Below, piece after piece: positions 1 to 9,518 of a stretch of 64,000 bases of DNA. The stretch lies in contig NZ_MEIR01000065.1 in NCBI RefSeq assembly GCF_002777825.1, positions 56,633-120,632 on the forward strand. Reading direction: 5' to 3'. The translations under genes were made by a program, and so were the position numbers. The notes below the pieces were generated by a model, which was not told the origin of the DNA, made no database searches, and saw only the letters and a list, made by a program, of their open reading frames with translations. How positions within the stretch are numbered: the first letter of the stretch is position 1; the number at the start of each line of letters is the position of its first letter. This DNA comes from Snodgrassella alvi. Its GTDB lineage: Bacteria; Pseudomonadota; Gammaproteobacteria; Burkholderiales; Neisseriaceae.

Positions 1-347
1 AACATTAAGTAAAAGATTATATGCCAGTAAGCGTGCAAAAACTCTATCGCTTCACTGGTATTGGAAGCTAGCATAGTAATAGCTAGCTCCGCATTAAACT
101 GGCAATGATATATCTGCAATATTACCAGCGATATACTAGTATTAAAGCACCAGACAAATAACAACAAAATCGAAAATATACGCGTAAGTCTGCTTTTCCA
201 TAATAGAATTAACAGACAAAAATAACCAACTGTCGCACAATATAGACCAACTTGATAAATTACAGAGTAATTCGATGCACCAAGAATAGGTAAGCCACAA
301 AAAGCAAGTAATAATAAAATTACATACTTATTAATAACTAACTTCAA
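1..347 (-). CDS. Phosphoethanolamine-transferase-like membrane protein, N-terminal part
   Basis: An open frame of 115 codons runs off the left edge of the window. It has no good ATG; I place the start at a TTG (345-347) because AGGGG lies 8 bases upstream. The peptide is strongly hydrophobic, with about three membrane segments, and near its end carries NTSEAIEFL. That pattern recalls the segment joining the membrane helices to the periplasmic part in phosphoethanolamine transferases (EptA/CptA/OpgE sulfatase-fold family), which decorate lipid A or LOS core. The catalytic sulfatase-fold domain would lie outside the window, so the assignment rests on the N-terminal pattern only. Another membrane sulfatase-like transferase is possible. 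Confidence 0.5.
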   Translation of the reverse strand, partial: MKLVINKYVILLLLAFCGLPILGASNYSVIYQVGLYCATVGYFCLLILLWKSRLTRIFSILLLFVWCFNTSISLVILQIYHCQFNAELAITMLASNTSEAIEFLHAYWHIIFYLM

Positions 348-450
348 TGATACAGCCCCTATAACACAAAAATAAAGAATTAAATTTTTATATAAATAGC
401 ATATAAATATAATAATCGACTATCATAATAGCCTAAATTATGCTAAAACT

Positions 451-1158
451 CTACGGTTTGTATATAGATATCAGATTGATTACCATCTTTGCTGAATGAA
501 TAGCAGCCCGTTGCAAAAACTGATCAAAGCTAATTGAAGCATTGGCGTCACCATTATCTGAAATAGCGCGAATAATCACAAAAGGGACATTGAGCTGGTG
601 ACAGGTTTGTGCAATTGCAGCAGCTTCCATTTCCACAGCTACCACATCAGCAAAATTTTCTTTGATAAAACGGTTTTGTTCAGCGGTACCGATAAACTGA
701 TCACCACTCACGATTAAACCAGTATGGATTTCAGCACCAGTAAACACTAGTGCAGCCTGTTTGGCCGCATCAACTAGATACTGGTTAGCAAAGAATCTTG
801 GTGGCAATTGTGGTACCTGACCAGGCACATAGCCAAAAACAGTGACATCAACATCGTGATGAGCCACCTCATTACCAACCACCACATCCCCAATCTGAAT
901 CCCAGCTTTCAGGCCACCAGCACTGCCCGTATTAATAACATAATCAGGTGCAAACCGTTCAATGATAACTGAGGTAGTAAGTGCTGCGTTAACTTTACCT
1001 ATGCCGCTCAGGGCAAGTATCACCGGTACCCCTTTAATTTCACCCTGATGAAAATGTACCGCTCCAGCCACACTATCCTGCCGCTTATCCAGCTGTTCAA
1101 GTAAATAATCCAGTTCGAGCTGCATTGCGGCAACAATTGCAATTAAAGGTTTATGCAT
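451..1158 (-). CDS. mtnN: 5'-methylthioadenosine/S-adenosylhomocysteine nucleosidase
   Basis: Cytosolic enzyme of 235 residues that cleaves adenine from methylthioadenosine, S-adenosylhomocysteine and 5'-deoxyadenosine. Visible family signatures are the N-terminal IVAAMQLELDYL, INTGSAGG around residue 77, SGDQFIG around 151, the substrate-binding VEMEAAAIAQ near 175 and the catalytic-aspartate region RAISDNGD. Length fits the family (about 230). It supplies S-ribosylhomocysteine to LuxS, encoded at 43.2 kb. It follows recD on the same strand after about 145 bases, so it probably has its own promoter or is a distal member of the lolC-lolD-recD group. Confidence 0.93.
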   Translation of the reverse strand: MHKPLIAIVAAMQLELDYLLEQLDKRQDSVAGAVHFHQGEIKGVPVILALSGIGKVNAALTTSVIIERFAPDYVINTGSAGGLKAGIQIGDVVVGNEVAHHDVDVTVFGYVPGQVPQLPPRFFANQYLVDAAKQAALVFTGAEIHTGLIVSGDQFIGTAEQNRFIKENFADVVAVEMEAAAIAQTCHQLNVPFVIIRAISDNGDANASISFDQFLQRAAIHSAKMVINLISIYKP

Positions 1159-1304
1159 GATTCAGCCTTTGTGATATTTCCTGATAAAGCAGAATATCAT
1201 AAATTTATTCCACCAACCATAATATTATATATACATAAAATTAAGTTTCACAGCATGGATTGTCAAAGTAAGCAGGCAAGATTAAAGCCAGCAAATAGGC
1301 AGAA

Positions 1305-3089
1305 TTAAAATAAAGACAACTGCGATTGTTTTTTAGCCAATTGAGCCAAGGCTGCACTTAATCCACTGCGCCGCTGCTGGTTATTTTTTATACCTAGTGC
1401 CAACTGTCTGGCCGTACCACAAAAAGTAAATTGCTGTCTGGCACGTGTAAGTGCGGTATACAAAAGAGAACGATTAAACAAAGGATCGTCTGCCGCTGCC
1501 TGCGCCTGAGGAGCCAGTAACCACACACTATCGTATTCCGAACCCTGACTTTTGTGTACTGTAATCGCAAATGCAGCTTCATGTTGAGGCAGACGGCTAA
1601 GAGAAATAGCACGATAGTTCGCACCGTCGGCAAAATAGGCAAGCAGGTGCCCAGAATTATGCCGATCCGGGAGAATGACACCAATATCACCATTAAATAA
1701 ACCAACCCCATAATCATTCTGGGTAATCAGAATCGGCAGACCTGCAAACCAGCTATCAGTATTCAGACGTAACTGCTGGCGTAAATAACGCCGGTACTGT
1801 TGGTTAAATGCTTCTGCATCAGCGCGCCATGCAGTCAATACCATAATATCTGTCAGATGGCTAAAAACCGCTGCGATATTATTTTCAGCCACCGCCTGCC
1901 ACCACATCTGCTGCTGTGAATATAGATCGCGGCTCAGTCGCTGCATATCAGCCTGCTGCAATTGCAACTGTACCGGGAAACTGGTTACTGCATTAAGTGC
2001 CGCACTATCGTCTCCATTGATACAGGCCGTTGCCAACGCACCAATACCCTGCGTAGCATCAAAGCGATAACTGTGACTCAGGGTAGCAACATGTGCAGCC
2101 ATATTGGCTTCATTGCTGGATGGAGGTAAAGGCTGCTCTAGCAAAAGCGCTGCGAGTTGCTGCTTCAGCGCAGGAGACAATACTGTTGGCTGGGATAATT
2201 CTGCCAGCACATTACCGGCACCTACCGCCGGCAACTGGTTGGCATCTCCGAGCAATATCAGGCGCACGTCAGGTTTTAACGCGCGCAACAGTGCCCGAAA
2301 CAGAGATAAATCCAGCATGGAAGATTCATCAACCACCAGAATATCCACCGGCAAGGGATGTTCCGCATCATATGGCCCCGTTAACAGCGGCGGCTGTAGC
2401 TGTAGCAACCGGTGCACCGTCTGACCTGTTAAACGTCCCAGTAATTGCATACTACTGTCCGGTAGAGGCAGTTTATTCAGAGCACGTTGTAAAGCATTAG
2501 CCATATGAGCAGCCGCTTTACCGGTAGGCGCCACCAGCGCAATCTGTGGTGGACGCGACAACTGCCAGGCGTGTTTGATTAATAATCCCAGGATTTTAGC
2601 AACCGTAGTTGTTTTCCCCGTGCCCGGTCCACCATTAATCACCACAAAATGCTGGATTAAGGCCAGTGCAGCCGCGAAGCGCTGTTGGACACTGTCTGCT
2701 TCAGGAAACCAGCTGGCCAGATCAGCAGCCACAGCCGCCTCATTTATCCTTGCAGGCGCAATATCAGCCAACTGCCACAGGCTCTTAGCAATATCCTGCT
2801 CCAGTTGCCACATTCGCCCTAAAAATAAATAATTGTTTTGCAGAATAAACGGAGTATAAGCTCCTGCAGCACCTACCAAAACACGACAGTTGCGGATTGC
2901 CGCCAGATGTTCGCGGGGTACAATAATATAACTGTCTCCCCGATTGAAAGCCCATAACAGTGCATCTGCCCATGGCTGCATAACAGCCCACTCAGACTGT
3001 GCGACCATACCAAGCACTTGAGTCATTGCCTGTAGCGCCGGATGGGTAGCCTGTGCGGAAACCTCAATCAGATTGACATTATCAGCCAT
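1305..3089 (-). CDS. recD: Exodeoxyribonuclease V alpha subunit (RecD helicase)
   Basis: Superfamily 1 5'-3' DNA helicase subunit of RecBCD, which processes double-strand breaks. Walker A is GGPGTGKTTTVAKIL near residue 155, Walker B/DEAD-like box is VVDESSMLD, and the C-terminal helicase motif is AITVHKSQGSEYDSV. About 594 residues, normal for RecD. ATG at 3087-3089 is preferred; a TTG two codons upstream (3095) is also open, and neither has a strong ribosome binding site. recB and recC are not in the window. The gene starts 40 bases after lolD and is probably cotranscribed with it. Confidence 0.92.
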   Translation of the reverse strand: MADNVNLIEVSAQATHPALQAMTQVLGMVAQSEWAVMQPWADALLWAFNRGDSYIIVPREHLAAIRNCRVLVGAAGAYTPFILQNNYLFLGRMWQLEQDIAKSLWQLADIAPARINEAAVAADLASWFPEADSVQQRFAAALALIQHFVVINGGPGTGKTTTVAKILGLLIKHAWQLSRPPQIALVAPTGKAAAHMANALQRALNKLPLPDSSMQLLGRLTGQTVHRLLQLQPPLLTGPYDAEHPLPVDILVVDESSMLDLSLFRALLRALKPDVRLILLGDANQLPAVGAGNVLAELSQPTVLSPALKQQLAALLLEQPLPPSSNEANMAAHVATLSHSYRFDATQGIGALATACINGDDSAALNAVTSFPVQLQLQQADMQRLSRDLYSQQQMWWQAVAENNIAAVFSHLTDIMVLTAWRADAEAFNQQYRRYLRQQLRLNTDSWFAGLPILITQNDYGVGLFNGDIGVILPDRHNSGHLLAYFADGANYRAISLSRLPQHEAAFAITVHKSQGSEYDSVWLLAPQAQAAADDPLFNRSLLYTALTRARQQFTFCGTARQLALGIKNNQQRRSGLSAALAQLAKKQSQLSLF

Positions 3090-3128
3090 GCTCAATCAAC
3101 CAAGATGACAAAATACGATTTCCCTACT

Positions 3129-3824
3129 TTAGTTAGCAATAAATGGTGATAATCTGCCGTCTGTTACCGTTAAAACCTCATCAAAGCGGGCGGCCAGTTC
3201 ATCATCATGGGTCACCACAACCAGACTGGTATCCAATTCATGCTGTAAATCCAGCATTATATCCAGTACATTGCCAGCGTTTTTCCGATCCAGATTGCCG
3301 GTTGGTTCGTCGGCCAGTATACAGGCAGGATGAGTAACCATAGCCCGTGCAATTGCAGCCCGTTGCCGCTCTCCACCAGACAGTTCACCCGGCCGGTGCG
3401 CCATCCGCTGTTTCAGTCCCACTTTATCTAGCATTGCTTTCGCCTGCTCTTCAGCCTGAGCTTTAGACATGCCCCCTATCAGCAGAGGCATCATCACGTT
3501 TTCTAATGCTGAAAACTCTGGTAACAAATGATGAAACTGATAAACAAAGCCCAGATACTGATTACGCAACTGGCCTACGGCTTTCTGACTTAGCTGGGTT
3601 ATATCTTGCCCCATCAAACGTATTGTGCCACCACCGGGAGTATCCAATCCTCCAAGCAGATGCAGTAAAGTAGATTTGCCGCTACCGGAAGCACCAACAA
3701 TACTGATACTCTGGCCACGCCTGACATTAAAATGCAAATCATCTAGCACTGACACCTGTAAATACCCATCATCATAGGTTTTACAAACATGCTCACATTC
3801 AATAACATATTCAGGTTTATTCAT
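3129..3824 (-). CDS. lolD: Lipoprotein-releasing ABC transporter ATP-binding protein LolD
   Basis: ATPase of the LolCDE-type complex that extracts outer-membrane lipoproteins from the inner membrane and hands them to LolA. Walker [17 protein letters not shown], signature [14 protein letters not shown] and Walker [13 protein letters not shown] are all present, with the LolD-type ending. The open frame extends 21 codons further upstream, but the start [10 protein letters not shown] at 3822-3824 overlaps the lolC stop by 8 bases (ATGAATAA) and fits the family length (231 residues), so it is preferred. The overlap suggests translational coupling to lolC. Confidence 0.95.
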   Translation of the reverse strand: MNKPEYVIECEHVCKTYDDGYLQVSVLDDLHFNVRRGQSISIVGASGSGKSTLLHLLGGLDTPGGGTIRLMGQDITQLSQKAVGQLRNQYLGFVYQFHHLLPEFSALENVMMPLLIGGMSKAQAEEQAKAMLDKVGLKQRMAHRPGELSGGERQRAAIARAMVTHPACILADEPTGNLDRKNAGNVLDIMLDLQHELDTSLVVVTHDDELAARFDEVLTVTDGRLSPFIAN

Positions 3825-5067
3825 AGCGCAAAGCCTCTGCCGGTTGCGTTTTGGCGGCACGCCAGCTTGGGTACAATGTGGCAACAAAGGCCAGCAACAA
3901 AGAAATCATTGCAATCATGCATACGTCAGAAAATTTGACATCCGTAGGCAGATAACTCACAAAATAAATCTGGGACGGAATCAGGTGTTTGCCGGTCATA
4001 TGTTCAAAAAAGGCAACAATACGGCCAATATTCAATCCGAGCGTTACCCCGAAAATCACCCCAAAAAAGGTACCCAGAAATCCGGCTACTGCCCCCTGAA
4101 TCATGAAAATACGCATTACGCCACCCGGAGAAAGTCCAAGTGTGCGCAATATGGCAATATCAGCCTGTTTTTCAGTTACAGCCATCACTAACGACGACAC
4201 CAGATTAAAAGCTGCGACAGCGATAATTAACAACAGGATAATAAACATTATGCGTTTTTCCATCTGTACCGCATCAAAATAGCTACGATTCTGGAAAGTC
4301 CAGTCGCGAATCCAGATTTCATTCTGTAGTTTTGCCGGTACCAACTTCTGAATCACAAAAGGCGCATTCTGCGGATCGGCCAACTTCAGGCGCAAACCAC
4401 TCACATTATTCCCTAGCCGATACAGTTTTTGCGCATCGGTGATATGGGTTAAGGCAAGCGTATTATCCACCTCATAAATCTTCGTTGTAATCACACCTAC
4501 TAAAGTAAACTGTTTTAAACGCGGCACCATGCCTGCTGGTGTTACATTGCCATCTGGCGTAATTACAGTAACCTTGTCGCCAATATTAGCGCCAAGCCCG
4601 TCAGCGAGGTCTTTACCCAAAAGAATACCAAACTCACCCGGCTTAAGACTGGCAAAACCATTATTAGGCATTCCCTGACCATAATCGACAACATTACCTT
4701 CCAGTGCCGGGTCAATCCCGCGAATTTGTACACCACGCACTTCTCCTGCATTGGCCAGTAATGCCTGATCAGCTACATAAGGCGCCGACCCCACCACCTG
4801 TTGGTTACCTTTTATCAGCTTCTGTAAATCCTGCCAGTGCTGATCCAAACTGTTTTCGTAAAATCCCATTTCAGCATGAGGAGCCACACTGAGTAACTGA
4901 TTACGGATTTCTTTTTGAAAACCATTCATCACAGACAGTACAACAATCAATGTTGATACGCCAAGCGCAATACCAACAATAGATACCGCAGTAATGAATG
5001 ACATAAACCCGTTACGTTTCCTGGCACGTAAATAACGTAAGCCAATCCATGTTTCCAGAGATGCCAT
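3817..5067 (-). CDS. lolC: Lipoprotein-releasing system transmembrane protein LolC/LolE (LolF type)
   Basis: Inner-membrane subunit of the lipoprotein release ABC transporter, 416 residues. It begins [17 protein letters not shown], typical of LolC/LolE; one N-terminal membrane helix is followed by a large periplasmic domain and three C-terminal helices with the FtsX-like core ([20 protein letters not shown]). Only one such subunit gene sits next to lolD, so a single LolC/E protein (LolF) probably forms the dimer, as described for many proteobacteria outside the enterics. First gene of the probable lolC-lolD-recD transcription unit. Confidence 0.93.
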   Translation of the reverse strand: MASLETWIGLRYLRARKRNGFMSFITAVSIVGIALGVSTLIVVLSVMNGFQKEIRNQLLSVAPHAEMGFYENSLDQHWQDLQKLIKGNQQVVGSAPYVADQALLANAGEVRGVQIRGIDPALEGNVVDYGQGMPNNGFASLKPGEFGILLGKDLADGLGANIGDKVTVITPDGNVTPAGMVPRLKQFTLVGVITTKIYEVDNTLALTHITDAQKLYRLGNNVSGLRLKLADPQNAPFVIQKLVPAKLQNEIWIRDWTFQNRSYFDAVQMEKRIMFIILLLIIAVAAFNLVSSLVMAVTEKQADIAILRTLGLSPGGVMRIFMIQGAVAGFLGTFFGVIFGVTLGLNIGRIVAFFEHMTGKHLIPSQIYFVSYLPTDVKFSDVCMIAMISLLLAFVATLYPSWRAAKTQPAEALRYE

Positions 5068-5520
5068 GAGTGCTATATTTCAATAGAAAAAACAGATTGT
5101 ACCTGAGCGCGGCAAGCAACGTCATGCTTCTGTTTCATTGTTCTATTGTTAATATTTGTTATCAAAATAAACTCAATCTTTCTGCGCATATTAAAAATTA
5201 TCTTAACACAGCAAACAATCCGACATAACCACATGAAATTAATATAATTTAAATACTTATATCAATACCAGCAAACTTAAAACAAATACTGCTATCCTTA
5301 TATGTAACAGCACTATTCTTAATTATATTATTCTGCCAGAAACCGTCCATGCTTAACCAGATATCAAACAATGCATACTTCAGATGCAATATCATGCAGG
5401 ATACGCCTGCTGTCCAGACCAGAAATTTAATACCGGCAATAAAGAAGACATACATAACATAGCCTCAAAAATATATTCATTTTATAAACTATCTACTTTA
5501 CCAGATTTAACCAGCTAAAT
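5068..5520. other. Intergenic AT-rich region
   Basis: Apart from the possible 68-codon gene, this stretch should hold the lolC promoter. I see no repeat, RNA gene or clear terminator in it. Confidence 0.5.
5249..5455 (-). CDS. Small hypothetical protein (68 residues)
   Basis: I do not recognise this protein. The frame starts MYVFFIAGIKFLVWTAG, suggesting one N-terminal membrane segment, followed by a polar tail ending in DISI. A GAGG ribosome binding site lies 7 bases before the ATG, the main reason to keep it. It sits alone in AT-rich DNA between lolC and the FNR box of the reductase gene. It could also be a chance frame. Confidence 0.3.
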   Translation of the reverse strand: MYVFFIAGIKFLVWTAGVSCMILHLKYALFDIWLSMDGFWQNNIIKNSAVTYKDSSICFKFAGIDISI

Positions 5521-5534
5521 TTGATACGTATCAA
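5521..5534. promoter_or_regulatory. Perfect FNR box
   Basis: TTGATACGTATCAA matches the FNR consensus TTGAT-N4-ATCAA at all ten defined positions and is itself a 14-base palindrome. TATATT at 5562-5567 could be the -10 element, putting the box near -46; a start a few bases earlier would give the classic -41.5 activating position. The downstream gene is a reductase for an alternative electron acceptor, which fits anaerobic activation. Binding is inferred from sequence. Confidence 0.8.
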
Positions 5535-5660
5535 TACAACATATTAAATCCATGCCAATGTTATATTTATACCTTTGATTCAATAGATAACCCTTCAGGT
5601 TTTACGCTACCATGCGCATATTTCTTTTTTATACCAAGTTCTGATTAATTGGCATTGAAT

Positions 5661-8438
5661 ATGAATAATCCATCTTCGCCCCTTTTTAATCCGCTTACCT
5701 TACCCAACGGTGTTGTACTGAAAAACCGTCTGGTGATGGCGCCCATGACTACCTGTTGTGGTTTTTATGATGGTACTGTTACTGATAACCTCATTGATTA
5801 TTATCGGGAGCGTTCTGGCAGTATAGGTACAGTAATTGTTGAATGCGGCTATGTAGATGCACTGGGGCCAGCTTTTCCCGGTGCAATCGGTATTCACAAC
5901 GATGACTGCATTGAAGGCCTGAGTCTCTTGGCCGCCGCCATAAAAGACCGCGGATCCAAAGCAGTTATACAAATCTATCATGGCGGACGTATGGTAGAGC
6001 CACGGCTAATTGGCGGCCAGACACCTGTAGGCCCCAGTGCCATCGCTATTCCACGGCCGAATGCAACCGTACCGGTAGCAATGACAGGTGGCGAAGTTGA
6101 AGACATGATTGGTAAATTTGGCGAAGCGGCACGGCGTGCAATTGCCGCAGGTTTTGATGGTATTGAAATTCACGGAGCCAACACCTATCTGATTCAGCAA
6201 TTTTTCTCACCTCATGCCAATCAGCGGCAGGACAAATGGGGTGGCAGCCGCGAAAACCGTACCCGCTTCCCACTGGCAGTGCTGGAAATCAGCCGGCAGA
6301 TGGTACAGAAACATGCCACTAGCGAATTTATTATCGGTTACCGGTTCTCACCGGAAGAACTGGAAGTGCCGGGCATTACCTTTGAAGATTCCCTATTTCT
6401 GCTAGATAAACTGGCTCAAGCCGGTTTAGACTATGTCCATTTTTCCATGGCGGCCACATTACGCCCATCCATTATTGACAGCAGCGATGAAACCCCATTA
6501 ATTGATAAATACATGCAGCTACGTTCTGCAACATTGGCCAGAATACCGGTTATCGGCGTGGGTAATGTCGTGAATAAAACCGATGCAGAAACAGCAATAG
6601 CACATGGCTATGATCTGGTTGCGGCCGGAAGAGCCTGTGTAGCTTATCCTGACTGGGCTGAGCGTATTCAGAGCCAAAATGATTTACAGCTATCCATGAA
6701 TAGCGACCAGCGGGCTAATCTGTGCATACCAGAACCATTATGGCGTTTTCCTCTTATTCACAGCATGGTACGTGAAATCAATACGAAAAAATTCCATGCA
6801 GGCACTTATCAGCAAACCGTTAGTGACGATTTTGACAATAAATTTGTTATCAATGTTGAACTGGGACAGGAATTTATTAAAGACCTGTCACTGGTCAATG
6901 CCGAACAACTGGATCACGTTTCTATTCGTAATTTCAATGAAATCAAAGAGCGTATTCTGGCTGCTAACAGCCCTTATGTAGATGCAATCAGTGGCGCTAC
7001 TTCACAATGTGATGCATTTAAAAAAGCAGTTACCAAAGCCATATCTACTTCTTATAAAGTGGCCACCATCGTAGAAGGTGGCGATGCTGATGACAAATCT
7101 TGCGATGTTGTTGTAGTGGGTAGTGGTGGTGCCGGCCTGGCTGCAGCCATCGAAGCACATGATAAAGGTGCTTCAGTTATCATCATTGAAAAAATGCCGG
7201 TTACCGGTGGTAATACCAACAAAGCCTCAGCCGGCATGAATGCAGCGGAAACCCGTTTCCAGCAACAGGCAGGGATTATCGACCATAAAGAATGGTTCTA
7301 TAATGAAACGCTTAAAGGCGGTAAAAACAAAAACAACCCGCAATTATTGCACTACTTTGTCGAACATGCTCCGGCAGCGATAGACTGGCTGGATGAGAAA
7401 GGAATTCAGTTAAATAATTTAACCACTACCGGCGGCATGAGTGTAGACCGCACCCATCGCCCAGACAATGGTGCAGCCGTTGGTGGTTATATGATTAGCG
7501 GCCTGCTGAAAAACATCAATGATCGCGGCATTGAAGTAATGCTCGATACCTCTGTTACTGATATTGAAATGAAAGATGACCGCATCAACGCAGTAATAGT
7601 GTGCGACGAAGAAGGCAATGAACAACGCATCAGCACCAAAGCAGTCATTGTCGCAACCGGCGGCTTTGGTGCCAATGCACAGATGGTTGCACATTACCGG
7701 CCTGATTTAACTAATTTTGTAACCACCAACCATAAAGGTGCGACCGGTTCAGGTATTGCACTGTTACAGAAAATTGGTGCCGGCACTGTCGACATGAATG
7801 AAATACAGATACACCCCACAGTAGAACAAAATACAGCCTATCTGATTTCAGAATCTATTCGCGGCGGTGGTGCCATTCTGGTATCGCAGTACGGAAAACG
7901 CTTCGTCAATGAACTGGATACGCGTGACAAAGTTTCCAACAGCATTATTGCCCTGCCTGAGCATTATGCTTACATACTGTTTGATGAACAAATTCGAACC
8001 GAAAACAAGGCAGCAGAAACTTATATCGGCAAAGGACTGGCAGTACAGGCCACCTCACTGGCAGAACTAGCCGATAAACTGAACATCAATGCCGAGAATC
8101 TTGCCAACACTGTAGAATGCTACAACCGTTTTGTAGAACAGCAACATGATGAAGATTTCGGGCGTACTACCGGTATGCGCCATCCATTAAATCAGCCATC
8201 CTTTTATGCTATCCAGATTGCTCCGGGTATCCACCATACCATGGGCGGTGTAACCATCAATACCAACACCGAAGTACTGGATACCCAAGCACAGGTTATT
8301 AAAGGTGCTTATGCCGCAGGTGAAGTAGCTGGTGGTGTGCATGGTGGCAACCGCATAGGTGGCAATGCCATAGCCGATATCATTATCTTTGGTATTCAGG
8401 CTGGCGATCAGGCCGCCGCTTATGCTAAAAACCATTAA
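5661..8438 (+). CDS. Three-domain flavin reductase (NADH-dependent fumarate/acrylate reductase type)
   Basis: About 925 residues in three flavin domains. Residues 1-350 resemble old-yellow-enzyme NADH oxidoreductases (MAPMTT, IEIHGAN, QDKWGG). Residues ~390-475 are an FMN_bind domain carrying DAISGATS, whose Thr is the covalent FMN site. Residues ~480-925 are a fumarate-reductase-like FAD domain (GSGGAGLAAAIEA, IQIHPT, ELDTRDK, HHTMGG, GGNRIGGNA), including the His and Arg residues used for dicarboxylate binding and catalysis. There is no signal peptide or haem motif, so it should act in the cytosol, passing electrons from NADH to fumarate, acrylate, urocanate or a similar enoate. ATG at 5661 is chosen; a TTG at 5649 is in frame. 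ApbE follows after 23 bases, and a perfect FNR box lies upstream. The exact substrate is unknown. Confidence 0.85.
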   Translation: MNNPSSPLFNPLTLPNGVVLKNRLVMAPMTTCCGFYDGTVTDNLIDYYRERSGSIGTVIVECGYVDALGPAFPGAIGIHNDDCIEGLSLLAAAIKDRGSKAVIQIYHGGRMVEPRLIGGQTPVGPSAIAIPRPNATVPVAMTGGEVEDMIGKFGEAARRAIAAGFDGIEIHGANTYLIQQFFSPHANQRQDKWGGSRENRTRFPLAVLEISRQMVQKHATSEFIIGYRFSPEELEVPGITFEDSLFLLDKLAQAGLDYVHFSMAATLRPSIIDSSDETPLIDKYMQLRSATLARIPVIGVGNVVNKTDAETAIAHGYDLVAAGRACVAYPDWAERIQSQNDLQLSMNSDQRANLCIPEPLWRFPLIHSMVREINTKKFHAGTYQQTVSDDFDNKFVINVELGQEFIKDLSLVNAEQLDHVSIRNFNEIKERILAANSPYVDAISGATSQCDAFKKAVTKAISTSYKVATIVEGGDADDKSCDVVVVGSGGAGLAAAIEAHDKGASVIIIEKMPVTGGNTNKASAGMNAAETRFQQQAGIIDHKEWFYNETLKGGKNKNNPQLLHYFVEHAPAAIDWLDEKGIQLNNLTTTGGMSVDRTHRPDNGAAVGGYMISGLLKNINDRGIEVMLDTSVTDIEMKDDRINAVIVCDEEGNEQRISTKAVIVATGGFGANAQMVAHYRPDLTNFVTTNHKGATGSGIALLQKIGAGTVDMNEIQIHPTVEQNTAYLISESIRGGGAILVSQYGKRFVNELDTRDKVSNSIIALPEHYAYILFDEQIRTENKAAETYIGKGLAVQATSLAELADKLNINAENLANTVECYNRFVEQQHDEDFGRTTGMRHPLNQPSFYAIQIAPGIHHTMGGVTINTNTEVLDTQAQVIKGAYAAGEVAGGVHGGNRIGGNAIADIIIFGIQAGDQAAAYAKNH

Positions 8439-8461
8439 CCATTAACACATAGCTCATCACC

Positions 8462-9448
8462 ATGTCTGGTTCATGTTACACCTATAGCCAACAGCTCATG
8501 GGAACAACTGTTTGTCTGCAACTGTTTGTCGAAAACCAGCAGGCAGTAGCAGCAGTTTTCAATACCATTCAGGCACTGGAAACGCGTTTAACAGTCAACC
8601 GTGACCATTCAGAAGTGATGAGCATTAACCATGCTGCCGGCAAACAGCCGGTAGCAGTAAGTAAGCTGGTATTTGATTTAATCCGACAGGCTAAAGCAGC
8701 CAGCCTGCTGCCACACAGTCGCTTTAACTTTGCCATTGGCTCAATAGTCAAACTATGGAAAATCGGCTTTAATGGACACAGTATTCCTCCGGCAAAAGAA
8801 ATAGCACACCGATTAACCCTGACTAATCCGCATCTGATTGAGCTGGATCAGACAAAGCATACAGTGTATCTAGCTAAAGCCGGCATGGAAATTGATTTGG
8901 GTGCCATTGCGAAAGGCTATATTGCCGATATTACCAGACTAGTATTGGCTCAATATGGCATTTATCAAGCTATCATCAATTGTGGCGGTAACGTATTAAC
9001 CATTGGCTACTCACCGCTTACACCCAACCAGCACTGGCACATCGGCTTGAAACGCCCCTTTGCCAAAGCAGACAGATTACTCGGTATACTTCACGTACAG
9101 AACAAATCTGTAGTTACTTCTGGGATTTACGAGCGTTATTTTATACTCAATGAACAGCTTTATCACCACATCATCGACCCGTTTACAGGCTATCCACTGG
9201 ATAATGAACTGCAAAGCGTAACCATCATTTCAGATAATTCACTAACGGGTGATATTTATTCAACCATTCTGTATGGTTTCGGTGTCAGACAAGGGCTGAA
9301 TGAACTGGAAAAACACAAAGATATGGGCGCCATATTTGTAACAAAAGATAAAAAAATATTTATCAAATCCAATCAGCATTTCCAATTTGAATTACTAGCA
9401 GATGATTATGAACTCTGCCAATCATTCATACCAGAACAGACACAATAA
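8462..9448 (+). CDS. apbE: FAD:protein FMN transferase
   Basis: Enzyme that splits FAD and links the FMN through phosphate to a Thr or Ser in FMN_bind domains. Family motifs are DLGAIAKGYIAD, INCGGNVLTIG and HHIIDPFTGYPL, the last holding metal and active-site residues. Length of 328 residues is normal, but there is no lipoprotein or Sec signal, unlike periplasmic ApbE, so it should work in the cytosol. It lies 23 bases after the reductase whose FMN_bind domain carries the target motif; the two form an enzyme-maturase pair and are probably cotranscribed under FNR. Confidence 0.92.
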   Translation: MSGSCYTYSQQLMGTTVCLQLFVENQQAVAAVFNTIQALETRLTVNRDHSEVMSINHAAGKQPVAVSKLVFDLIRQAKAASLLPHSRFNFAIGSIVKLWKIGFNGHSIPPAKEIAHRLTLTNPHLIELDQTKHTVYLAKAGMEIDLGAIAKGYIADITRLVLAQYGIYQAIINCGGNVLTIGYSPLTPNQHWHIGLKRPFAKADRLLGILHVQNKSVVTSGIYERYFILNEQLYHHIIDPFTGYPLDNELQSVTIISDNSLTGDIYSTILYGFGVRQGLNELEKHKDMGAIFVTKDKKIFIKSNQHFQFELLADDYELCQSFIPEQTQ

Positions 9449-9518
9449 ACTGCTTTTGCCCACCCATATCAACTATTGTTATCCAGACAGTAATAACTGC
9501 TAAAATCTAAAATCCAGC

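Noticed and set aside
3825..3887. Longer N terminus of LolD
   Set aside because: It would extend deep into lolC and does not fit the family; the ATG at 3824 gives the standard start.
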